The notes: generated from the sequence alone by a model not told the origin. 5,969 bases of DNA from Clostridiales bacterium UBA3680 (GCA_002372875.1 DFJD01000121.1:1-5969), one strand, 5' to 3'; numbered from the stretch's first letter, positions 1 through 5,832 are shown. Made by a program: numbers and translations.

Positions 1-6
1 TAAGCA

Positions 7-25
7 CCCCGCTTTAGAAGCGGGG
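7..25. repeat. GC-rich hairpin, possible IS200/IS605-type element end
   Basis: CCCCGCTT (7-14) pairs perfectly with AAGCGGGG (18-25) around a TAG loop. No T-tract follows on either strand, so it is a poor intrinsic terminator. A short GC-rich stem followed by a purine-poor 'acttcc' tail resembles the subterminal hairpins at the right ends of IS200/IS605-family elements, which TnpA recognises and which overlap the 3' end of the TnpB guide RNA. No tnpA or tnpB sequence lies inside the window, so the assignment is inference from the hairpin alone. It could instead be an unrelated intergenic palindrome. Confidence 0.4.
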
Positions 26-72
26 GACTTCCTTAGTTTGTTAAATAACCACAGAAAAAAGTAAATGCAATT

Positions 73-80
73 AGGGGGGG
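73..80 (+). promoter_or_regulatory. Ribosome binding site deciding the start at 86
   Basis: An A followed by seven G (73-80) sits five bases before the ATG at 86. The in-frame ATG at 65 has no purine-rich site before it, and starting there would place seven extra residues in front of an otherwise typical signal peptide. No convincing -35/-10 pair was found between the hairpin and this site. Confidence 0.7.
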
Positions 81-85
81 ATACA

Positions 86-1846
86 ATGAATAGAATTAAA
101 ACAGTAATTGCAATGTTCGTTTCGGCAATGGCGGTTATGCTGATGAGTACGATGGTGTTTGCTTATGCCGGCAGTGGCAGTGAAAATGACCCATATATCA
201 TTACCGATTACAAGGAATTTGCCGACTTGTCAGAAGCTAATATATCGACAAGCACGATACCTAAAGAAAAGTGGTATAAGCTCGGGTGTGATATATATGC
301 AAATGACGATTCCAATAAGGGGTATGTCATAATGATAGGCAACGAAACAGATTTCGAGTCGTATATACATCTTGATCTTGCAGGGTACAAGATGAGCAGA
401 AATGCACTTACCACAAACCCGGGTATGTTTAGGTTGAATGCTGGGAAATTGTATATAGATGATAGTGTAGGGACAGGCTGTATAGAGGGGAATCTCCGGT
501 TAACCGAAAACCCATCATCACTTGATACAGGTGCAATCTTTTCCTTTATGAGCAATTCCTATTTCTATGCCAAAACAGAACTAATCGTAAACGGAGGCAC
601 ATTTATAACTCCGAATGACAAATATCCGTGTGTGCGTGCTTATTCATCAAACGGAACCATAAGGATAAACGAGGGTACATTTGTAAACGGAGCTGTGGAA
701 ACGGGTGTAAACGCGAAATATAACGGAACAACAAAGACTTATATAAAAGGCGGTACGTTTTCAAGCCTGGTACTTTCCGACCTGGGAGAAACTATTATAT
801 ATGATTGTGTGACGGAAAAGATATGGACATCCAATTCAAAGCTGAAAAATTTAATAGCTTCAAACTCGACCGTGACATGTGATGGTACAGTTGTAACGAA
901 CCTTGATATACAGGGAAAAGAAGGAAATATAGTTATAACAAGCCCCGATAAACATTATATTACATATGTTGGAAACGGTGCAAGCGGAGAAATGGCAAAT
1001 GAGAGAGCGTACACGGGTGATACCTATACATTCCCCGAATGTGGATTTACCGCACCTGAAGGGCATTATTTTACTAAATGGATGTGCGACGGAAATTATT
1101 ATTCGGTAGGAGATTCGCTTACCGTTTCGGATAATATTATAGTCATAGCACAATGGGAGCCGAGAAAGTATATTGTATCCTTCAACACAGGCGGATATTA
1201 TACGGAATCCGACCAACTCGTAAAATACGGCGAAAATGCTGCAAAACCCACTGTTACTTGCGGTTATAACGGCAAGTATGTAAAGTATTGGGAAACCTCA
1301 CTTGGAGAAAAGTTTGACTTCGGTACGAAAATAACTCAAAATACAATTTTATATGCTTATTGGACAGATATAAATAATAAAATCACAAATCTGACCAACG
1401 GAGATACATACACCGTGTATTACGGGGATGACGTAAAATTACTTGAAACCATATCCCGCGGTGATACTGCGGTTTGGTCCGTTACTGTTAATGGAAAAAC
1501 AATACTCCCGGAAACGATTACATCAACTACAAATTCTCTTTGTACCATCCCTGCTAAGGCAGCAGCATTCGCAGGCAAGGATGTAACAGTAGTATTTACA
1601 ATAACAAGAACTACTACGGGCGGAAGAGAGTTCACAACTACTAAACGAATATATCTGAACTATGTTTTCAAGCAGGGAGATATTAACGGCAACGGCGATA
1701 TTGACAGCACCGATGCCACACTTTATTTAAAGCATTTAAGCGGCAATACAGCATATCAATTTGATGACGAACAATTTAAACGTGCCGATGTAAATTATGA
1801 CGGCAAGTATAATATGCTTGATGTTATAGAAATACTTAACAGCTGA
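86..1846 (+). CDS. Secreted dockerin-domain protein with beta-helix-like region and InlB-type repeats
   Basis: This is a predicted exported, modular surface or cellulosome-associated protein of 586 residues. Residues 1-26 form a signal peptide: MNRIK, a hydrophobic core, then VFA as the likely cleavage site. Residues ~30-290 are beta-rich, with repeated G-G/E-T-F turns at 170-173, 196-199 and 222-225, as in right-handed beta-helix proteins. Two tandem repeats at ~292-357 and ~361-426 follow the Listeria-Bacteroides (InlB B-repeat) pattern, with GG/GxG turns and W endings (AQW, AYW). A beta-rich linker of ~100 residues follows. The C-terminus (529-586) has two dockerin-like F-hand motifs, with calcium-ligand residues D532, N534, N536, D543 and D568, N570, D572, D579. 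In known systems dockerins bind cohesins on scaffoldins. No catalytic module is recognisable, so an adhesive or substrate-binding role is inference. It stands alone and ends at its own terminator. Confidence 0.85.
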   Translation: MNRIKTVIAMFVSAMAVMLMSTMVFAYAGSGSENDPYIITDYKEFADLSEANISTSTIPKEKWYKLGCDIYANDDSNKGYVIMIGNETDFESYIHLDLAGYKMSRNALTTNPGMFRLNAGKLYIDDSVGTGCIEGNLRLTENPSSLDTGAIFSFMSNSYFYAKTELIVNGGTFITPNDKYPCVRAYSSNGTIRINEGTFVNGAVETGVNAKYNGTTKTYIKGGTFSSLVLSDLGETIIYDCVTEKIWTSNSKLKNLIASNSTVTCDGTVVTNLDIQGKEGNIVITSPDKHYITYVGNGASGEMANERAYTGDTYTFPECGFTAPEGHYFTKWMCDGNYYSVGDSLTVSDNIIVIAQWEPRKYIVSFNTGGYYTESDQLVKYGENAAKPTVTCGYNGKYVKYWETSLGEKFDFGTKITQNTILYAYWTDINNKITNLTNGDTYTVYYGDDVKLLETISRGDTAVWSVTVNGKTILPETITSTTNSLCTIPAKAAAFAGKDVTVVFTITRTTTGGREFTTTKRIYLNYVFKQGDINGNGDIDSTDATLYLKHLSGNTAYQFDDEQFKRADVNYDGKYNMLDVIEILNS

Positions 1847-1853
1847 TACTTTA

Positions 1854-1884
1854 GGGCAAGGCAAATAAACGCCTTGCCCCTTTT
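1854..1884 (+). terminator. Intrinsic terminator of the dockerin-protein gene
   Basis: A perfect 9-bp stem, GGGCAAGGC (1854-1862) with GCCTTGCCC (1871-1879), has an 8-base A-rich loop. It is followed by C and four T. It starts eight bases after the stop codon. The T-tract is short, so termination may be partial. Confidence 0.8.
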
Positions 1885-1977
1885 CAATGCCTACCTTTCG
1901 CCATAAAGAAAACCATAAAACAAATACACTTTATTTCTGATAAAAAATTATAAGATATAATTAATTTATAAAAAATG

Positions 1978-2006
1978 TTGACAAAAACAAAATTTTATGC
2001 TATAGT
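1978..2006 (+). promoter_or_regulatory. Sigma-A type promoter of tRNA-Trp
   Basis: A perfect -35 TTGACA (1978-1983) and a -10 TATAGT (2001-2006) are separated by exactly 17 bases in very AT-rich DNA. Transcription should start near 2012-2014, a few bases before the mature tRNA 5' end at 2019. It is the best promoter in the window and, with no convincing terminator after the tRNA, probably also serves the DUF6465-like gene. Confidence 0.88.
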
Positions 2007-2018
2007 ATCTTTTGTTTT

Positions 2019-2089
2019 AGGGGTGTGGTCAAATGGTATGACAGAGGTCTCCAAAACCTTTAGCGAGGGTTCGATTCCTTCCACCCCTG
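2019..2089 (+). tRNA. tRNA-Trp (anticodon CCA)
   Basis: The full cloverleaf can be drawn. The acceptor stem AGGGGTG (2019-2025) pairs with CACCCCT (2082-2088), leaving discriminator G at 2089. The D stem is GTCA/TGAC (2028-2031, 2039-2042). The anticodon stem GAGGT/ACCTT (2044-2048, 2056-2060) holds loop CTCCAAA with anticodon CCA at 2051-2053. The variable loop is four bases. The T stem GAGGG/CCTTC (2065-2069, 2077-2081) has loop TTCGATT. Anticodon CCA and discriminator G are both typical of bacterial tRNA-Trp. The 3' CCA is not encoded (GTTT follows), so it must be added by tRNA nucleotidyltransferase. Confidence 0.97.
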
Positions 2090-2145
2090 TTTGATGCTAA
2101 TGCATCCTGTTAAGAAAGTTCAAAAGGCAGAAGGGAGTAATTATA

Positions 2146-2355
2146 ATGGCATTAAAGAGCAATTTATATGTTCAATTTGGTGGCAAAGACTTCGATACAC
2201 AGAAGATCATGGATGATGCCAAGGAACTTTGGAAAGCTCAGGGGAAAAGAGTAAAGGATCTTAATACTGTTGATCTTTATTTAAAGCCCGAGGAAAACAA
2301 GTGTTATTATGTTTTTAACGGAGAAAGCTCTGAAGATAACTACTTTGAAGTTTGA
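2146..2355 (+). CDS. Small DUF6465-like protein
   Basis: This encodes a 69-residue soluble, charged protein with no signal peptide or membrane segment. The order is a beta strand with a Y-V-Q-F-G-G-K-D turn (residues 8-15), a helix rich in K, D and E (~19-33), then K-R-V-K-D-L (34-39), a strand V-D-L-Y-L-K-P-E (42-49) and a final strand C-Y-Y-V-F-N-G (53-59). This pattern matches my recollection of the DUF6465 family, which is common in Clostridia and has no established function. The match is from memory, not a search. The ATG at 2146 has a good ribosome binding site, AAGGGAG at 2131-2137. The gene lies 56 bases behind tRNA-Trp without a terminator between them, so it is probably read from the tRNA promoter. 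A very strong terminator ends the unit. Confidence 0.8.
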   Translation: MALKSNLYVQFGGKDFDTQKIMDDAKELWKAQGKRVKDLNTVDLYLKPEENKCYYVFNGESSEDNYFEV

Positions 2356-2376
2356 TTTCGGTTAGACGAAATTTTT

Positions 2377-2411
2377 ACTCACGGCAACCCTTTGTTGCCG
2401 TGAGTTTTTTT
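2377..2411 (+). terminator. Strong intrinsic terminator after the DUF6465-like gene
   Basis: A perfect 12-bp stem, ACTCACGGCAAC (2377-2388) with GTTGCCGTGAGT (2394-2405), has loop CCTTT and runs into seven T (2405-2411). This is the clearest terminator in the window. It should insulate the tRNA/DUF6465-like unit from yhaM, whose start codon is only 25 bases beyond the T-tract. Confidence 0.95.
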
Positions 2412-2424
2412 ATATAAGTATTTT

Positions 2425-2430
2425 AGGAGG
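2425..2430 (+). promoter_or_regulatory. Consensus ribosome binding site supporting a TTG start
   Basis: AGGAGG lies six bases before TTG at 2437-2439. This strong site supports the rare TTG codon as the true start of yhaM. The resulting protein begins MRYINEL and has the length usual for YhaM. Confidence 0.85.
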
Positions 2431-2436
2431 ATAATT

Positions 2437-3378
2437 TTGAGATATATAAATGAATTACGGGATTCGGAAAATGTTGTGGAATTTTATTTTTGTAAGAAAA
2501 GACAATCTCTTACATCCAAAAACGGAAAAAATTATCTTTCCCTTACATTATTGGATAAAACCGGCTCGATCAACGGTAAGGTTTGGGAGCTTAACAACAA
2601 AATACAAAGCTTTGAAGAAGGAGATTTTATAAAGGTCGCCGGCACCGTCATCACCTTTAACGGAGATCTTCAACTGAATATAAAGCAAATCAGAAAAGCT
2701 CAGGAAGGAGAGTATGACGAATCGGAGTACATACCCTCTACAAAAAAGAATATTTCCGAGCTTTATGAAAAGGTTGTAAAGTATGTTAATTCGGTGGAAA
2801 ATGAATATATAAAACAACTGCTTACAAATGTGTTTATAGAAAACAAGAAAATTGCCGATAAATTCAAAAAGCATACTGCCGCAAAATCCATGCATCACGA
2901 CTATCTTGGCGGACTGATAGAGCATACGGTTTCTGTGACGGAGGTAGCGGATTTTCTTGCAACACACTACGAAGGGGTCAACAGAGATATTGTAATTTCA
3001 TGTGCCCTTTTACATGATATATGCAAAATATTTGAACTTTCCGACTTTCCGTCTGTGGATTATACAGACGCCGGAGAACTTATAGGGCATATTGTTATGG
3101 GTGCTGAGTTTATCGCTGCCGAAGCCGATAAAATAAACGGCTTTCCAAGAGAACTGAAACTTCTTATGCAACACTGCATACTTGCCCATCACGGTGAATA
3201 TGAATTTGGCTCTCCGAAGCTGCCCCGTACTATTGAGTCATTCATTCTTCACTGTGCCGATGATATCGACGCAAAGGTGAAAATGTTCACAGATAGCCTT
3301 GAAGCCTTACCCCCTTCCGTGAAATGGACAGATTACAATAAAATACTTCAAAGAAAGATAAGAAAAACGGAGTTCTGA
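2437..3378 (+). CDS. yhaM: 3'-5' exoribonuclease YhaM (OB-fold plus HD domain)
   Basis: YhaM-family enzymes are cytoplasmic, metal-dependent 3'-5' exonucleases that trim RNA (and single-stranded DNA) ends in Firmicutes. The 313 residues match the ~314 of the Bacillus subtilis protein. Residues ~12-85 form an OB-fold nucleic-acid-binding domain (S-L-T-L-L-D-K-T-G-S-I-N-G-K-V-W at 35-50, then F-I-K-V-A-G-T at 64-70). Residues ~145-300 are an HD phosphohydrolase domain. Its candidate metal ligands are H163, H193-D194 (L-L-H-D), H218, H251/H252 (A-H-H-G-E) and D275/D276 (C-A-D-D-I-D). The start is TTG with a consensus ribosome binding site. The stop is one base before the next ATG, so the two genes form an operon. 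No promoter fits in the short gap after the preceding terminator. It must overlap the hairpin, or expression depends on readthrough. Confidence 0.9.
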   Translation: MRYINELRDSENVVEFYFCKKRQSLTSKNGKNYLSLTLLDKTGSINGKVWELNNKIQSFEEGDFIKVAGTVITFNGDLQLNIKQIRKAQEGEYDESEYIPSTKKNISELYEKVVKYVNSVENEYIKQLLTNVFIENKKIADKFKKHTAAKSMHHDYLGGLIEHTVSVTEVADFLATHYEGVNRDIVISCALLHDICKIFELSDFPSVDYTDAGELIGHIVMGAEFIAAEADKINGFPRELKLLMQHCILAHHGEYEFGSPKLPRTIESFILHCADDIDAKVKMFTDSLEALPPSVKWTDYNKILQRKIRKTEF

Positions 3379-3379
3379 T

Positions 3380-4729
3380 ATGCTATTAAAGAAAAACCAA
3401 GAACTTACGGTCGATATAACCTCTTTGGGCATAAACGGCGAAGGGATAGCCAAAATTGACGGCTATCCCATTTTTATAAAAGGTGTACTTCCCGGAGAAA
3501 AAGTTAATATTGCCATAACGAAGGTAACAAAGAATTTTTCCTATGCAAGAGTTTTAAATATTCTGAGTTTTTCTTCCGACAGAGAAGACCCCCTATGTCC
3601 TGTTGCCGGTAAATGCGGCGGTTGTACCTTACAACATTTAAAATACGATGCTCAGCTTATATTTAAAAGGGATAAAGTAAAAAACAACATTGAAAGGATA
3701 GGCGGATTTAAAAATATAGAAATCGAACCTACCATAGGAGCCTCTTCCCCTTATAAATACAGAAATAAGGCTCAATATCCCGTAAGCGAAAAAAACGGAG
3801 AGATGATAACGGGTTTTTATGCGGAAAACAGTCATCGAATCGTACCTTGTGAAAACTGCGTAATAGGACCCGAAATAAACAGCAAAATTATAAATATCTT
3901 GAAGAAGGAAAATATTCCTCCTTATAGCGAGGAAAAACACAGCGGTCTTTTAAGGCACATTGTAATAAGACATGGTTTTAAAACCGATGATATTATGGTT
4001 ATTCTTGTTATAAATGCCAATAGTCTGATGCTTTCGGAGGAATGTATTACAGAGCTGAAAAAAATCGGCGTTACGAGTATTTTTGTTTGCAGCAACACAA
4101 AAAGAACGAATGTGATACTTTCAAATGATATAAAATGTATATACGGGGAAGATCACATAACCGAAAAAATTGAGGATCTAAACTTTAAAATATCCCCTCT
4201 TTCTTTTTTTCAGGTCAACACTTTTCAAACAGAAGTACTCTATTCCACCGCTCTCGGTCTTGCAGATGTCACACCAAACAAAACCGTGATAGATGCTTAC
4301 TGCGGAACAGGCACAATTTCACTTTTTATTGCAAAAAAAGCAAAAAAAGTCTACGGAGTTGAAATTGTGGCGGAGGCTATCGACTGTGCAAAAGAAAATG
4401 CAAAAATAAACAATATTAACAATGCCGAATTTTTCGTTGGAAAAAGTGAAGAGATCGTTCCGTTTCTTTGCAATGAGAAAGGAATATCACCCGATATTGT
4501 TTTTGTAGATCCTCCGAGAAAAGGATGTGATGCATCCCTTCTTGAAATGCTCAAGAAAGTCCTTCCGGATAAAATAGTATATATTTCCTGTGACAGTGCC
4601 ACTCTTGCAAGGGATCTGAAAATATTGTGCCAAGATAATGATTACAAAATAGAGAAGGTTCAGCCTGTGGATATGTTCCCCCATACCGCACACATTGAAA
4701 CCGTTTGTCTGCTTTCTCGGAAAAGTTGA
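3380..4729 (+). CDS. rlmD: 23S rRNA (uracil-C5)-methyltransferase, RlmD/RlmCD type
   Basis: This is an SAM-dependent RNA m5U methyltransferase of the TrmA/RlmC/RlmD (RumA) family, 449 residues, a full-length size. Residues ~3-62 are a TRAM RNA-binding domain. C73, C79, C82 and C160 fit the C-x5-C-x2-C...C ligand set of the 4Fe-4S cluster in this family. Residues ~275-449 form the methyltransferase fold, with the SAM motif D-A-Y-C-G-T-G-T (305-312) and D-P-P-R-K-G-C (377-383). C404 in S-C-D is the catalytic nucleophile and E440 in H-I-E-T-V the likely base, at the spacing seen in E. coli RlmD. In Firmicutes one such enzyme (RlmCD) can modify both U747 and U1939 (E. coli numbering), and which sites this one modifies cannot be read here. 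It starts one base after yhaM, with CGGAG at 3368-3372 inside the yhaM end. Confidence 0.9.
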   Translation: MLLKKNQELTVDITSLGINGEGIAKIDGYPIFIKGVLPGEKVNIAITKVTKNFSYARVLNILSFSSDREDPLCPVAGKCGGCTLQHLKYDAQLIFKRDKVKNNIERIGGFKNIEIEPTIGASSPYKYRNKAQYPVSEKNGEMITGFYAENSHRIVPCENCVIGPEINSKIINILKKENIPPYSEEKHSGLLRHIVIRHGFKTDDIMVILVINANSLMLSEECITELKKIGVTSIFVCSNTKRTNVILSNDIKCIYGEDHITEKIEDLNFKISPLSFFQVNTFQTEVLYSTALGLADVTPNKTVIDAYCGTGTISLFIAKKAKKVYGVEIVAEAIDCAKENAKINNINNAEFFVGKSEEIVPFLCNEKGISPDIVFVDPPRKGCDASLLEMLKKVLPDKIVYISCDSATLARDLKILCQDNDYKIEKVQPVDMFPHTAHIETVCLLSRKS

Positions 4730-4742
4730 GATTTCCGAGAAA
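4713..4742 (+). terminator. Hairpin overlapping the end of the rlmD-like gene; weak terminator at best
   Basis: TTTCTCGGAAA (4713-4723) pairs perfectly with TTTCCGAGAAA (4732-4742) around an 8-base loop that contains part of the stop codon (4727-4729). The stem is 11 bp, but AATTAAGG follows on this strand and there is no T-tract on the other. It is the only candidate terminator for the yhaM operon and lies just before the IS remnant, which begins at 4749. Confidence 0.45.
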
Positions 4743-4748
4743 AATTAA

Positions 4749-4765
4749 GGAAACACTGATTTAGT
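4749..4765 (+). repeat. Left terminal inverted repeat of the IS5 remnant
   Basis: These 17 bases match the complement of 5089-5105 at 14 positions, with mismatches at positions 8, 9 and 15 of the repeat. The outermost six bases, GGAAAC, are identical in the two ends. TTAA precedes it as the candidate target duplication. Confidence 0.7.
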
Positions 4766-4852
4766 ATTCAAATCCACATAAAATTCTGTTTTTTATTTCA
4801 AATACACTCATAATTTGATATTATAGCACTATCATGATGTGGAGGTGCCGGC

Positions 4853-5051
4853 ACGAAAAATAATCAAATTACATTATCCGATATAGAGTATTCAAACAGA
4901 AAACGTACAACGAAAAAGGAAAAATTTCTTGAACAGATGGAAGATATTATTCCTTGGTCAAAGTGGGTTGAAATTATTCGTCCATCTACTATAACAGCAA
5001 ACAAAGGAGTTGTACTCACTATTTTCAGCTAATTTTTACAAAAAAGAATAA
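4853..5051 (+). pseudogene. IS5-family transposase remnant: lost start, internal deletion, frame change
   Basis: From 4853 one frame reads T-K-N-N-Q-I-T-L-S-D-I-E-Y-S, and further on M-E-D-I-I-P-W-S-K-W-V-E-I-I-R-P (ending at 4984). This aligns with the IS5 transposase N-terminus (Q-L-T-F-A-D-S-E-F...M-E-Q-I-L-P-W...V-E-V-I-E-P). The first codon is ACG where ATG is expected, seven bases behind GGAGG (4841-4845), so the start has probably been lost by one substitution. After R-P the frame continues only with unrelated residues to TAA at 5030-5032. Another frame from about 5001 reads T-K-E-L-Y-S-L-F-S-A-N-F-Y-K-K-E and stops at 5049-5051, resembling the L-Y-x-L-F-x-x-A-N-L end of these transposases. 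The catalytic DDE core is absent. Read the other way, 4985-5000 could keep R-P-F-Y-Y-N-S-K if one T were restored. Confidence 0.75.
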
Positions 5052-5082
5052 AATTTTGCATAAGTTAATCAATGCAAAATTT
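5051..5082. repeat. AT-rich inverted repeat near the right end of the IS remnant
   Basis: AAATTTTGCAT (5051-5061) pairs perfectly with ATGCAAAATTT (5072-5082) around a 10-base loop. It starts right at the end of the C-terminal transposase tail. On the minus strand the stem is followed by TATTCTTTTTT, so it could stop transcription entering the element from the right. On the plus strand the tract is weak (TATAGTG). It may be the original transposase terminator. Confidence 0.6.
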
Positions 5083-5088
5083 ATAGTG

Positions 5089-5105
5089 ACTTAATCATCG
5101 TTTCC
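5089..5105 (-). repeat. Right terminal inverted repeat of the IS5 remnant
   Basis: The complement of 4749-4765 with three mismatches. It is followed by TTAG, the partner of TTAA on the left side. It lies 28 bases before the start codon of the next gene. Confidence 0.7.
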
Positions 5106-5123
5106 TTAGAAATTTTTGGGGTT

Positions 5124-5128
5124 GGTGA
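5124..5128 (+). promoter_or_regulatory. Ribosome binding site deciding the start at 5134
   Basis: GGTGA, complementary to the 16S rRNA tail, lies five bases before the ATG at 5134. In-frame TTG and GTG codons at 5116, 5122 and 5125 have no site before them and add only charged or polar residues ahead of the membrane segment, so ATG at 5134 is preferred. Confidence 0.6.
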
Positions 5129-5133
5129 AGCAA

Positions 5134-5832
5134 ATGAAGAATAAAAAATTTTTTGTTTTATTAATTACAATTTTTTTAATAGTATTATTTTATGTATATA
5201 ATGTGTTTGCTATCAAAAAAATATCCGAAGGATATTTATCTTATAGGTACTCCGATTTGTACAGAGAAATAAAGTATAATAGAATAAAAGTATTTGATGA
5301 GTCTATAGTTGCTATTTATGATTATGATGATTATGAAATATGGGTGCCTTTAGAGTATCCTCATACATTAATATCCTTTTTGCAAGCTGAGTATAAAGTT
5401 AAAAGGGATGACCATTTCCCTGTTGAATATATACAAGGTAATACATCATTGAGTAGTAACAATTTTACAAATTTTGATTCTGTTACAAACATACAAGAAA
5501 CATATGCATGTAATATAGTAACAAATAAATTAAAGCGTGAAATACAATTGAATGACGATTTTTTTATATTTGAAGTTGATTCATTTGCTCGTTACAAAGA
5601 TTATTTAATTAATAATTATAGCGAAGATAAAATTTTTAACAATTTTATTGAATATTCAGCTTATGGTATTTTTATTATATATGATGGGGATATAAAAGAT
5701 ATTAACAAAACAATATTAAATTACAAACATGAATTTAATAGATTAAAACTAAAACCAATAGTCATAATAGTAAAAAAAGGAGATGAATTCTTTTATTATA
5801 AACAAACAATTGACGATTGGGGACTCCAATAA
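5134..5832 (+). CDS. Unrecognised membrane-anchored or exported protein
   Basis: I do not recognise this 232-residue protein. Residues 2-5 are K-N-K-K, followed by a strongly hydrophobic helix at ~6-27 ending V-F-A-I-K-K. This fits a signal anchor with the rest outside the cell, or a signal peptide cut after V-F-A. There is no lipobox cysteine. The remainder is soluble, rich in Y, D, K and N, with a single cysteine (C126). Two hydrophobic strands, A-Y-G-I-F-I-I-Y-D (176-184) and K-P-I-V-I-I-V-K-K-G (207-216), suggest an alpha/beta fold near the C-terminus. Sampled 60-base lines are ~13-22% GC, against ~27-45% in the rlmD-like gene, and codons such as ATA, TTA and AAT dominate, which hints at transfer. 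The IS5 remnant ends 28 bases upstream, so any promoter must lie in or before it. No convincing one is visible. The ORF is long and has a plausible ribosome binding site, so a real gene is likely. Confidence 0.65.
   Translation: MKNKKFFVLLITIFLIVLFYVYNVFAIKKISEGYLSYRYSDLYREIKYNRIKVFDESIVAIYDYDDYEIWVPLEYPHTLISFLQAEYKVKRDDHFPVEYIQGNTSLSSNNFTNFDSVTNIQETYACNIVTNKLKREIQLNDDFFIFEVDSFARYKDYLINNYSEDKIFNNFIEYSAYGIFIIYDGDIKDINKTILNYKHEFNRLKLKPIVIIVKKGDEFFYYKQTIDDWGLQ

Larger units (their letters stand above)
4749..5105 (+). mobile_element. Internally deleted IS5-family element (MITE-like, 357 bp)
   Basis: The ends are related inverted repeats: GGAAACACTGATTTAGT at 4749-4765, and at 5089-5105 the complement of GGAAACGATGATTAAGT, matching at 14 of 17 positions. 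The flanks are TTAA (4745-4748) and TTAG (5106-5109). Both fit the YTAR target known for IS5, with one difference between the copies. IS5 itself also begins with GGAA. Inside are an N-terminal transposase fragment and a short C-terminal tail in another frame, so most of a ~1.2-kb element has been lost by an internal deletion near 4985-5000. An AT-rich hairpin lies near the right end. This copy cannot encode a transposase, though its ends might still be mobilised by a related full element. Family assignment rests on remembered IS5 sequence, not a search. Confidence 0.75.

Noticed and set aside
65..85. Upstream in-frame ATG that would add seven residues to the dockerin protein
   Set aside because: It has no ribosome binding site, and the strong G-rich site at 73-80 serves the ATG at 86, which gives a clean signal peptide.
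208..1635. Three minus-strand ORFs within the dockerin gene
   Set aside because: They lie wholly inside a gene with clear signal peptide, repeats and dockerin loops, and their translations show no domain pattern.
1885..1977. AT-rich stretch between the first terminator and the tRNA promoter, checked for small genes or regulatory RNA
   Set aside because: No ORF with a ribosome binding site and no stable structure. It looks like ordinary upstream promoter DNA.
2548..4693. Several minus-strand ORFs and one alternate plus-strand ORF within yhaM and the rlmD-like gene
   Set aside because: The overlapped genes have intact family motifs. The shadow translations lack recognisable domains.
4796..4824. 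Possible relic promoter of the transposase, TTTCAA (4796-4801) and TATTAT (4819-4824)
   Set aside because: The spacing is 17 bases and the -10 fair, but the -35 matches consensus at only three of six positions.
5056..5087. Possible promoter TTGCAT (5056-5061) with TATAGT (5082-5087) for the orphan gene
   Set aside because: The spacer is 20 bases, too long for a normal sigma-A promoter, and the -35 lies inside the AT-rich hairpin stem. Not strong enough to annotate.
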